In this document: positions 32,663 to 39,557 of the stretch, in pieces
Numbering within the stretch: position 1 is the first letter of the stretch
How the letters are laid out: each line of letters starts with the position of its first letter
NCBI RefSeq assembly: GCF_011044975.1
Contig: NZ_JAAKZV010000051.1
Span: 1 to 39,557, forward strand
Reading direction: 5' to 3'
DNA length: 39,557 bases
Origin: Streptomyces coryli
GTDB lineage: Bacteria; Actinomycetota; Actinomycetes; Streptomycetales; Streptomycetaceae
Position numbers and translations under genes: made by a program
The notes under the pieces: model-generated
The model's input: the letters and a program-made list of their open reading frames with translations, nothing else
Databases searched by the model: none
Told to the model about the DNA's origin: nothing

Positions 32663-33825
32663 CGGGTCTCCTGGTGTCGGGGGTGGTCGCGGAGCGCGGA
32701 CCGGTAGAGGGCGGTCGCCTCCCGCAGCCAGCGCTGCTCGCCGTAGCGGTGCTCGTAGACGGAGCGGCAGTGGGCGCGCTGCGCCGGGAATGCGCGGCCC
32801 GCCTCGGCGAGCGCCCGGCCGAGCGGCTGGTCCCATGCGGTGACGTGTCCGGTGCCCTCGTCCCGTACGGCCTCGGCGACGGCGTTGCCTTCGAAGGCGA
32901 GGACGGGCAGCCCGGCGGCGAGCGCCTCGAGGTAGACGACGGTCGGCCCGGCCTCAAGCCAACGGCTGGGGAACAGCAGCCCCTTGGCGGCGGCCATGCG
33001 GCGGCGCAGCTCCGGCCGCTCCAGGGAGCCGAGGAAGCGTACGGAACCGGGCGCCGCCGCCCGGCAGGCGGCCTCCAGTTCGCCGCTGCCCGCCACGTCG
33101 AGCGGCTCGCTCTTCGGCCAGGACCGCAGCAGTTCAAGGATGCCCTTGGCCGGGCTGAGGCGGCCGGCGAAGAGCCACGCACCGGCGTCCGGCGCCGGCT
33201 CGCACGGCGCGTCGGCAACGAAGTTGGGCAGCACGGCCAGACGCTCCGCGGGCACTCCGGAGCGGGCGTACACGCGGCGGTTGAGCTCCGAGATCACCAC
33301 CACCCGGTCCGCCCGCGCCAGCAGCGGGTCGGCAGCGGCCCCGCGGCGGTTCGCCCAGGCCAGCGGCAGCGTGGCGGCGCGCGAGTCCCGGTAGCAGGCG
33401 TGCCGCAGCCCGGCCCAGCGGTCGCCGTCGAGGCAGCGGGTGCAGTCCGCGCCGTCGCGGTAGAGGCTGCCGCCGGCGCACAGCGGGCGGAAGTTGTGCA
33501 GGGTGGCGATCAGCGGGCTGTCGTGCCAGCTCCGGGCCCAGCCGCGCCCGAAGTTGGGGAAGAGGTTGTGCACGTGGACGACGTCGGGACGGAAGGCCCG
33601 CAGCCGCTCCACCGGCGAGCGGCCCCGGCCGCTGAGCACGACCACGGCCGAGCGCAGCGCATACAGCCGCTGCCGGGACAACTCGTCCGTATGCGCTCCG
33701 ACCAGCGCCACCTCGTGCCCCGCCGCGGCGAGCGCGGCCGCCTGCTCGGCGACCACGGCGTTCTCGCCGCTGGGCTGCCCCGAGGCGTAGAAGCTGTGCA
33801 CGAGGGCGATGCGCAGAGGGGTCAC
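32659..33825 (-). CDS. Family 4 glycosyltransferase
   Basis: A 388-residue GT-B enzyme starting TPLRIALVHSFYASGQPSGE after GTG 33825. Segments are VVHVHNLFPNFGR, TLHNFRPLCAGG, a Cys group DCTRC and HAC (seen in one GT4 branch), VVVISELNRRVYARSG, FAGRLSPAKGILELL, and FPSRWLEAGPTVVYLEALAA (donor-site EX7E-like region). It transfers a sugar from a nucleotide donor to a lipid-linked acceptor in the cytoplasm. The start overlaps the upstream gene stop by 4 bp (GTGA), and the stop overlaps the next start by 4 bp, so three genes form a tightly coupled row. Confidence 0.85.
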   Translation of the reverse strand: MTPLRIALVHSFYASGQPSGENAVVAEQAAALAAAGHEVALVGAHTDELSRQRLYALRSAVVVLSGRGRSPVERLRAFRPDVVHVHNLFPNFGRGWARSWHDSPLIATLHNFRPLCAGGSLYRDGADCTRCLDGDRWAGLRHACYRDSRAATLPLAWANRRGAAADPLLARADRVVVISELNRRVYARSGVPAERLAVLPNFVADAPCEPAPDAGAWLFAGRLSPAKGILELLRSWPKSEPLDVAGSGELEAACRAAAPGSVRFLGSLERPELRRRMAAAKGLLFPSRWLEAGPTVVYLEALAAGLPVLAFEGNAVAEAVRDEGTGHVTAWDQPLGRALAEAGRAFPAQRAHCRSVYEHRYGEQRWLREATALYRSALRDHPRHQETR

Positions 33826-34595
33826 GGCTGCGGCCACTCCCGCACCAGCCGTGGCGGGCGCAGCGCGATCCGGGCCAGATAGGCCGGGTTGTTGCGCAGA
33901 TAGCGCCGCCACAGCCGCCGGGGCTCCTTGGCCAGCCGGTAGCTCCACTCCAGACCGCGCTCCGCCATCCACGCCGGGGCCTGCGGCTTGAGCCCGGCGT
34001 GGAAGTCGAAGGCCGCGCCCACGCCCAGCAGCACGGGCGCTTCGAGCCGCTCCCGGAAGGCGGCCATCCAGCGCTCCTGCTTGGGCGTGGAAAGCCCCAC
34101 CCACACCAGGTCCGCGCCACTGGCGTTGATCCGGTCCGCGGTCTCGCGCTCCTCCCGCGGCGTGAGCGGGCGGAAGGGCGGCGACCAGGCGCCCGCCACC
34201 TTCAGCCCCGGGAGGCGGCCGCTCAACTCGCTTCCCAGCAGCTCCGGCACGCCGTCGGCGCCCCCGTAGAGATACGAGCTCCAGCGCCGTTCCACGGCCC
34301 GGTTCAGCACGTCAAGCATCAGGTCGGGCCCGTAGACCCGGCGCATCCAGTGGGCGCCGGCCCGCTGCCCGGCCCACACCATCGGCATCCCGTCGGGGAC
34401 GGTCAGGCCCGAGGCGTTGTGGACGCGGCGCAGCGCCGGGTCACGCTGGGATTCCATCACCCCGTGTACGCCGGTCACGCAGACGTAGTGCCGCTCGCGG
34501 CGCTCGATCCAGCCGGTGACGGCTTCCAGAGCGCGGGTGCGGTCGACGGCGCTGACGCCGACGCCGAGCACGTCGACACGGGGGATGGATTCCAT
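33822..34595 (-). CDS. WecG/TagA/CpsF family glycosyltransferase
   Basis: A 257-residue GT26 enzyme. Conserved segments are VCVTGVHGVMES, LTVPDGMPMVWAG, RVYGPDLM, LYGGADGVPELL, DLVWVGLSTPKQERWMA, LLGVGAAFDFHAGLKPQAP and GLEWSYRLAKEPRRLWRRYL. Family members add the second sugar (often ManNAc-type) to an undecaprenyl-diphosphate-linked first sugar in teichoic acid and enterobacterial common antigen pathways. It therefore probably acts right after the phosphoglycosyl transferase. ATG 34595 has no clear ribosome site; only 23 bp separate it from the epimerase stop. It overlaps the GT4 gene downstream. Confidence 0.9.
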   Translation of the reverse strand: MESIPRVDVLGVGVSAVDRTRALEAVTGWIERRERHYVCVTGVHGVMESQRDPALRRVHNASGLTVPDGMPMVWAGQRAGAHWMRRVYGPDLMLDVLNRAVERRWSSYLYGGADGVPELLGSELSGRLPGLKVAGAWSPPFRPLTPREERETADRINASGADLVWVGLSTPKQERWMAAFRERLEAPVLLGVGAAFDFHAGLKPQAPAWMAERGLEWSYRLAKEPRRLWRRYLRNNPAYLARIALRPPRLVREWPQP

Positions 34596-34618
34596 GGCGG
34601 GGCGGGCCGGTCGGCGGT

Positions 34619-35614
34619 TCAGTTGACGTACGCGCGGCCGTCGATACGGGCGGCGACCTGGTCGTAGATCCAGCGGTAGGTCTGCTCCAGGCCGGCCCGC
34701 AGCGTGATCGACGGGGCCCAGTCGAGCTCCTTGGTGATCCGGGTGTTGTCGCTGTTGCGGCCGCGGACGCCGAGGGGGCCGGGGATGTGGTTGTACGTCA
34801 GCTCGATCCCGGCGATGTCCTGGACCAGGGCGTACAGCTGGTTGATGGAGACCAGCTGGTCCGAGCCGAGGTTGAGCGGCTCGGTGACCTCGCTGCGGGC
34901 GATGCGCAGGGTGCCCTCGACGCAGTCGTCGATGTACATGAAGCTGCGGGTCTGCTCGCCGTCGCCCCAGATCTCCACCTCGCGCTCGCCGGTGAGGGCG
35001 GCGATGGCGATCTTCCGGCAGGCGGCGGCCGGGGCCTTCTCGCGGCCGCCGTCCCAAGTGCCGTGCGGGCCGTAGACGTTGTGGTAGCGGGCGACGCGGC
35101 TGGTCAGGCCGTAGTCCTCGCGGAAGTGCCGGGCCATGCGCTCGCTGAAGAGCTTCTCCCAGCCGTAGCCGTCCTCGGCCATCGCCGGGTAGGCGTCCTC
35201 CTCGCGCAGCGGGAGCACCTCGGTCTCGGTCTGCTTGTCGGCGGCGTAGACGCAGGCGGAGGAGGAGTAGAAGTAGCGCTCGGCGCCGGCGTCGCGGGCG
35301 GCGATCAGCATGTGGGTGCTGGAGAGCACGGAGAGCATGCAGGCAGCCTTGTTGGCCTCGATGAAGCCCATGCCGCCCATGTCGGCGGCGAGGTGGTAGA
35401 CCTCGTCCGCGCCGCCGTCGACCACCCGCTCGCAGAGCGGGCGGAGCGAGACGTCCGCGACCATGTTGTCCGCCCCGTCGTGGACCTGGTACCACTCGGT
35501 GAGCGGCTTCTTGTCCACGGCCCGTACGCTCTTGCCCTCCGCCAGCAGGGCGCGGGTCAGATGCCCGCCGATGAATCCTCCGGCCCCGGTTACGACGGCG
35601 TTGATGCCCGACAT
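34619..35614 (-). CDS. GDP-mannose 3,5-epimerase-like enzyme
   Basis: A 331-residue extended SDR protein with NAD loop TGAGGFIGGHL (9-19). Signatures of plant GME are strongly present: LAADMGGMGFIEANKA, YFYSSSACVYAADKQ with Cys121, EDGYGWEKLFSE with Tyr150 and Lys154, YHNVYGPHGTWDGG, and REKAPAAACRK with Lys193. The distances Cys-Tyr (29) and Lys-Lys (39) match those I recall for Arabidopsis GME (Cys145, Tyr174, Lys178, Lys217). It would convert GDP-D-mannose to GDP-L-galactose or GDP-L-gulose. ATG 35614 is preceded by GAGAGGTG. A related bacterial NAD epimerase with another substrate is the alternative. No GDP-mannose synthesis gene is in the window. Confidence 0.8.
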   Translation of the reverse strand: MSGINAVVTGAGGFIGGHLTRALLAEGKSVRAVDKKPLTEWYQVHDGADNMVADVSLRPLCERVVDGGADEVYHLAADMGGMGFIEANKAACMLSVLSSTHMLIAARDAGAERYFYSSSACVYAADKQTETEVLPLREEDAYPAMAEDGYGWEKLFSERMARHFREDYGLTSRVARYHNVYGPHGTWDGGREKAPAAACRKIAIAALTGEREVEIWGDGEQTRSFMYIDDCVEGTLRIARSEVTEPLNLGSDQLVSINQLYALVQDIAGIELTYNHIPGPLGVRGRNSDNTRITKELDWAPSITLRAGLEQTYRWIYDQVAARIDGRAYVN

Positions 35615-35717
35615 CCCTACACCTCTCACTTATGTCTGAATTGCGGCATTAGTTAATATCGGGAGGGAGGTCTTGATCGTCTTCACACGCCGGTCGGCCG
35701 AAGCCGCGCCGATGCCT

Positions 35718-36530
35718 TCACCCGGTCGTACGCGCGGCGGGCAGTTTGGAGCCGGCGGCGGACGGGTCGTGCAGCAGGACGACGCCCACCATCATGTTGC
35801 CGAGCCGGTTGAAGGGCGTCAGCGCCGCGTAGACCGCCTTGGCCGCGGGCAGCCGCCAGCGCCCCGGGACGCAGCGGCGCACCAGCTTCCCGACGGCGAG
35901 ATTGTGATCCCACAGCCGGCGCGGCAGCACGGTGGCCCGGTCGCGGAGCAGATAGCTGAGCGTCACCTGCTTCAGGAAAGAGCCGTTCCAGCGGAAGACG
36001 TAATTGACCGCGGTCCCCTGCACCTCCCATTCGGTGCCGATCAGGCGGCCGACCAGGCTCTCGTGCGGCTCGATGAGAATGACCGCGGTACGGGCCACCC
36101 TGAGCATCTCGGTGAATCCCAGCGCGGGACGCGGTAGATGGTGCAGCCCGTCCTGCACGACGACCAGGTCAAAGCTGCCGTCCGCGAGCTCGGCCATGGC
36201 CTCCGCGTTGAGGCAGCGCGTCTTCAGCTCGGGGTCCAGCTCGCGGCAGACCTCCAGCGTGGCGGGCGAAAGGTCGGAGACGGTGACGTCCGCGAAGCCC
36301 TCGCGGCGCAGCATGATGCCTTCGCCGCCGGCCCCGCCGCAGACCACCAGGACGCTCTGGTTCGCGGGGTCGAGCGCCCCGCGGCGGCGCAGTTGCTCGA
36401 GGCCCGCCTTCAGACGCCGGTCCCGCAAATAGCGCACCAGCGGATCCGCCGTGACGTGATAACCGAAGTCGTAGCCGTCGCCGACCAGCTCGTCCGACGC
36501 CTTCCGCTGTGCCTCGATGCTCGTCTTCAT
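35718..36530 (-). CDS. SAM-dependent methyltransferase
   Basis: A 270-residue class I methyltransferase. Motif I is VLVVCGGAGGEGIMLRREGF, with Cys replacing the usual Asp/Glu before the glycine loop, then VTVSDLSPATLEV, FDLVVVQDGLHHLPRPALGF and ARTAVILIEPHESLVGRLIG. The C-terminal part is basic and hydrophobic with Phe/Tyr. No substrate can be assigned. ATG 36530 follows GAGGAAG at about 9 nt. It lies 14 bp downstream of another methyltransferase gene, so the two probably act on one pathway. A 103-bp AT-richer gap separates it from the epimerase gene. Confidence 0.78.
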   Translation of the reverse strand: MKTSIEAQRKASDELVGDGYDFGYHVTADPLVRYLRDRRLKAGLEQLRRRGALDPANQSVLVVCGGAGGEGIMLRREGFADVTVSDLSPATLEVCRELDPELKTRCLNAEAMAELADGSFDLVVVQDGLHHLPRPALGFTEMLRVARTAVILIEPHESLVGRLIGTEWEVQGTAVNYVFRWNGSFLKQVTLSYLLRDRATVLPRRLWDHNLAVGKLVRRCVPGRWRLPAAKAVYAALTPFNRLGNMMVGVVLLHDPSAAGSKLPAARTTG

Positions 36531-36544
36531 GTGTGCCGCTTCCT

Positions 36545-37198
36545 CTACTTTCGCGCGACGAGAGACTTGGGCAGTCCGGCGAAGCGCTCGAACCACAGAT
36601 CCGATTCCGGAAAATAGGCGCGCATCTCCGTGGCCGAGAGCAACTCGACCTCCGCCACATCCCGAATCGCCTTGGCCCGCCCGCCCGGGCGGATATGCCC
36701 GTACGGCCACCGCTGTGAGATCTGCACCCGCACCTGGAACGGCAGCCACTGCATGCCGGGGAAGAGCCAGTGCGGTTCGACGGGGAAATAGCGGTACGGC
36801 GTCTGGATCCAGTGATGACTCGCCGACGCGGCTACGACCTCGGCGAGGCGGGCGCGGTTTGCGTGGCCGCCCAGATGCTCCAGCAGAGAATTGGAGTACA
36901 CCAGGTCGAATTCAACTCCCGGGAGCAGCGCGGGCAGCTGGCACGCATCCGCCGCCAGGAACTGCACATCCGGCTCCGGGTCGCCTGCGACGCCCGGATC
37001 GATGTTCACGACCGTCACCTGCGCCGGGCGTACGGGGGCGGCGCGCCAGGAGGCCGGGGTGCCACCGAGGTCCAGCACCCGCATCTCGGCAAGGTCGGGG
37101 AACGTGCGCAGGAGCTCTGTCCACCGCCGGGCACGCGTCCGGTGCGCCAGCGAGCCCGCACGGTCCGGATTGGCAGCACGCGTGCTGAGTAGCGTCAC
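36545..37198 (-). CDS. SAM-dependent methyltransferase, small
   Basis: A 217-residue class I methyltransferase-like protein. Motif I reads MRVLDLGGTPASW, where the usual GxGxG loop is replaced by GGTPASW. Next are VTVVNIDPG, VQFLAADACQLP, FDLVYSNSLLEHLGG and HHWIQTPYRYFPVEPHW. The PYRYFPVEPHW segment with following Trp/Phe residues resembles sugar or lipid methyltransferases of cell-surface loci. It starts with GTG 37198, with GAGAGG upstream. Function as a methyltransferase is probable despite the unusual loop, because the DPG and LEH motifs are intact. It forms a pair with the next methyltransferase gene. Confidence 0.72.
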   Translation of the reverse strand: MTLLSTRAANPDRAGSLAHRTRARRWTELLRTFPDLAEMRVLDLGGTPASWRAAPVRPAQVTVVNIDPGVAGDPEPDVQFLAADACQLPALLPGVEFDLVYSNSLLEHLGGHANRARLAEVVAASASHHWIQTPYRYFPVEPHWLFPGMQWLPFQVRVQISQRWPYGHIRPGGRAKAIRDVAEVELLSATEMRAYFPESDLWFERFAGLPKSLVARK

Positions 37199-37273
37199 TC
37201 GGTCTGCCTCTCGGTGCGGATCGTTATCGGGAAAGCGCGCCTCCCATCATGACCGCAGGCCCTTTCCCCTGGA

Positions 37274-39557
37274 TCATTCCGACACTCCGGAGCTCCGCTC
37301 GTATGGCCCTTTGACAGGGAAATAGGCCTCCAGGAATGCGCGCATCACCTGTGCCTGTTCGGTCTCGGGGACCTCGGATTCTGCGCCCTCGCCCAGGCAG
37401 AAGACGTCTTTCGCGCGGTTGGCGAGGAGGCGGGTGAGCAGGTGTTGCTGTTCGTAGCGGCCGGTGTCGACGTAGCCGCAGCGGATTCCGCCCGGTTCTG
37501 CCGTGCCCGTCAGGTAGCCGTAGTGGTGGTGCAGGGAGGAGACCAGGGAGACGTCGCGCCAGTCGCGTAGCGCCGAGCGCGAGGTGCGGGCGAGGGGCTC
37601 GGCGAATTCCTCTGTGATACGGGACAGGACGCTGCGGCGGAGGGGGTACGGGGCGTGGAGGAAGCCGTGGGTGACCGTTACGCCGAAGCGGTCCTTCAGG
37701 AGGCGGCGGTTGTTTTTCGCGGCGGCGAAATAGCCCTCGTCCGTCGGTGTCGCCTCGCCTGCCGGGATCGCTGTCGGGGACCAGAAGAAGCGGCTGTTGC
37801 CGTTCGAGCGGAAGAAGCGGTTGGGGGCCACCGGGCGGCCCAGGAAGAAGTCGTCGTTCAGGTAGAGGAAGTGTTCCGACAGGTCCTCGATGTGGTGGAG
37901 GCGGGATTCGATGGCGTGGGAGTTGAAGACCGGGAGGGCGGCCGGGTCGTCCCACAGGGCGCGGTGGTCGACGATTTTCAGGCCGGGGTGTTCCGCCTTC
38001 AGCCAGGACGGGCGCTGGCCGTCCGTGACCAGGTAGATGGTGCGGATCCAGGGGGCGTACATCGCCAGGGAACGGAGGGAGTAGCGGAGCTCGTCGCGGT
38101 TGCGGAAGCGGACCGAGGCGTCGCCGGCCACCTCCGCCTGCGGCTTCGGGGGCAGGCCCAGCTCCGCGCGCCGGGCGTTCAGGCGCTCCTGCCACTCCGG
38201 GTCCGCGTCGTCGACCCAGGTGTAGACCGCGTCGACCGGGAAGTCGAGGTCCGTCACCAGCGGTTCGTTGAAGTCCTCCAGGGTCGGATACGCGCGGTCG
38301 CGGACCCGCGTCACCGCGTTCGGCACCACCGTCCGCAGCGTCGGGCCCAGCGCGGCCGGGCGCCTGGGAGCCGTATAGCCGCCGAGGAGTTCGTCGTACG
38401 GCCAGAACTCGATGTCGCAGCCGAAGGCGGGCCCGTAGCGGAGGGTGCGGCCGCTCGTGAGATACGGGCGGCAGACCCGCAGGCCGCGGACCTCGCCGAC
38501 GCCGCCGAGGCGCTCCGCGAGCACCGCGCCCGGCGCGTCCGTCACCGGGCCGAGCAGCTCCGCGTACACCGCCTGTCCGGGATACGCCCGCGCCAGCGCC
38601 GCCCGGACGTCCGCCTGCAGCGCCGCGTCCACCGCGAGGCGGCGGTGCGGGCTGTCGTCGCGGTCGCGGAGGAGGACGTACGGGATGTCGGCCGCCTCCA
38701 GGGCGTCCGCGGCCAGGCGCAGGTTCTCCTCGTACGCGCGGGCGGCCGGGAGGTCGTCGCGTACGTAGGCCAGCTGGCCCGCCGAGCGGACCAACGACGC
38801 GTCGCCGGCGAGGAGTTCGTCCTCGCGGGCGCGCTGGCCGCCGGCCGACGGGGAGATCTTGGACGCGGGGGCGGAAGGCTGGAAGCCGCCGCCCGCGGTG
38901 ACGGCCTTGCGGTGGCCCGCGCGGTCGGCGCGGGCGGTGAGCCGGGCCGGGTCGCGGCGGGTCGCGTAGAGCTCCGCGAAGAGCCGCTCCCAGGTTTTGT
39001 TGATACGGGCCGCGGAGAAGCGGGTCGCGCCCTCCAGCGCCGCCGCGCCCATGCGGTGCAGCAGCGCCTCGTCCGCCATCAGCCGCGCCATCGCGGCGGC
39101 GAGCGCCTCGGTGTCGGCGGCCTCGACCAGCAGCCCGTCGACCCCGTGCCGGATGATCTCGGCGGGCCCGGTCGGCACGTCGTACGCCACCGCCGGCACC
39201 CCGGCCGCGAAGGCCTCCACGAGGACGAGGCCGAAGCCCTCGGTCTCGGAGGGCAGGACCGTGAACGCCGCCTTCGCCCACTCGTCGGTCATGTGCCGGG
39301 TCGGGCCCATGATTTCGACGGAGTCGTGCAGCCCGAGTTCCTCGACGAGGCGGCGCATGCGACCGGTGAGCGGGCCGTCGCCGAAGATCCGCAGCTTCCA
39401 GTCCGGGTGCTCGATGACCGCCTTGCCGAAGGCGGTGATGGCGTGGTCGACCTGCTTGTCCGGGACAAGGCGGCGCGGGACGACGATGGTCTTGGACGTA
39501 CGGGAGGAACGGGGGCGGAAGCCGTCGGGGATGGCGTTGGAAATGGTCTCGAGGCGG
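37274..39557 (-). CDS. GT4-Stealth phosphotransferase fusion (N-terminus off right edge)
   Basis: The frame is open from the right edge, giving about 760 visible residues. The first part is a GT4 domain: TIVVPRRLVPDKQVDHAITA, LRIFGDGPLTG, and SETEGFGLVLVEAFAAGVP. After a linker come the conserved regions of Stealth proteins: VDAVYTWVDDADPEW (38194-38242), RFRNRDELRYSLRSLAMYAP and TIYLVTDGQRPSWL (37996-38107), HHIEDLSEHFLYLNDDFFLG (37829-37918), then THGFLHAPYPLRR. Stealth enzymes such as capsule polymerases transfer hexose-1-phosphate and so form phosphodiester links between sugars. The fusion suggests alternating glycosyl and phosphoglycosyl transfers by one polypeptide. A 75-bp gap follows before the small methyltransferase. 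Confidence 0.85.
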   Translation of the reverse strand, partial: RLETISNAIPDGFRPRSSRTSKTIVVPRRLVPDKQVDHAITAFGKAVIEHPDWKLRIFGDGPLTGRMRRLVEELGLHDSVEIMGPTRHMTDEWAKAAFTVLPSETEGFGLVLVEAFAAGVPAVAYDVPTGPAEIIRHGVDGLLVEAADTEALAAAMARLMADEALLHRMGAAALEGATRFSAARINKTWERLFAELYATRRDPARLTARADRAGHRKAVTAGGGFQPSAPASKISPSAGGQRAREDELLAGDASLVRSAGQLAYVRDDLPAARAYEENLRLAADALEAADIPYVLLRDRDDSPHRRLAVDAALQADVRAALARAYPGQAVYAELLGPVTDAPGAVLAERLGGVGEVRGLRVCRPYLTSGRTLRYGPAFGCDIEFWPYDELLGGYTAPRRPAALGPTLRTVVPNAVTRVRDRAYPTLEDFNEPLVTDLDFPVDAVYTWVDDADPEWQERLNARRAELGLPPKPQAEVAGDASVRFRNRDELRYSLRSLAMYAPWIRTIYLVTDGQRPSWLKAEHPGLKIVDHRALWDDPAALPVFNSHAIESRLHHIEDLSEHFLYLNDDFFLGRPVAPNRFFRSNGNSRFFWSPTAIPAGEATPTDEGYFAAAKNNRRLLKDRFGVTVTHGFLHAPYPLRRSVLSRITEEFAEPLARTSRSALRDWRDVSLVSSLHHHYGYLTGTAEPGGIRCGYVDTGRYEQQHLLTRLLANRAKDVFCLGEGAESEVPETEQAQVMRAFLEAYFPVKGPYERSSGVSE

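Noticed and set aside
1-39557. Mobile elements, CRISPR, tRNA or rRNA genes
   Set aside because: No transposase or integrase motifs, no repeat-spacer series and no tRNA-like cloverleaf or rRNA sequence was seen on reading both strands.

Overview
The window is very GC-rich, with dense genes, frequent GTG starts, GTGA/ATGA overlaps and SAM-, sugar- and kinase-type families typical of actinomycetes. A single TTA codon in an otherwise TTA-free set of genes points to Streptomyces or a close relative. I saw no rRNA, tRNA, CRISPR array, insertion sequence or phage gene. Identifications rest on motif recognition by eye; no database search was possible.

Region A (1-4081) is signalling. The 5' part of an FHA-domain protein gene runs left off the window. 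It diverges from two tandem membrane-anchored Ser/Thr protein kinases that lack PASTA domains. Two small hairpins separate the kinases, and the second kinase gene looks leaderless.

Region B (4082-10519) is a probable scavenging unit on the plus strand. A perfect palindrome of GntR/FadR type precedes two different amidohydrolase genes: one lacks the usual N-terminal HxH metal motif, the other is CodA-like. They are followed by a lipoprotein solute-binding protein and two sugar-type ABC permeases with no ATPase gene. The first permease has about 150 extra residues, including an Ig/CnaB-like domain.

Region C (10520-39557) is a surface glycopolymer locus, mostly on the minus strand and running off the right edge. 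It contains a small phosphoglycosyl transferase to start the lipid-linked unit, a Wzx-like flippase, a Wzy-like polymerase and a Wzz/BY-kinase fusion with its LMW tyrosine phosphatase. Two LCP-type ligases in tandem are also present. There are several GT2, GT4 and GT-B glycosyltransferases, a WecG/TagA/CpsF transferase, a TagF-like polyol-phosphate polymerase with a membrane domain, and a GT4-Stealth phosphotransferase fusion. Donor-sugar enzymes are a UDP-glucuronate decarboxylase (UDP-xylose) and a GDP-mannose 3,5-epimerase-like enzyme (GDP-L-galactose or gulose). Five SAM methyltransferases could decorate the polymer. A PP2C phosphatase overlapping a FUSC membrane protein, and an orphan 178-residue protein, sit inside the region without an obvious role in it.

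My reading (inference): region C makes a methylated, phosphodiester-containing heteropolysaccharide that is flipped and polymerised by Wzx/Wzy and then linked to peptidoglycan by LCP proteins, one of which carries a TTA codon and so may depend on bldA. Plus-strand genes inside the minus-strand locus end at hairpins that overlap or adjoin their stop codons, so transcription units appear to be insulated at convergent junctions.
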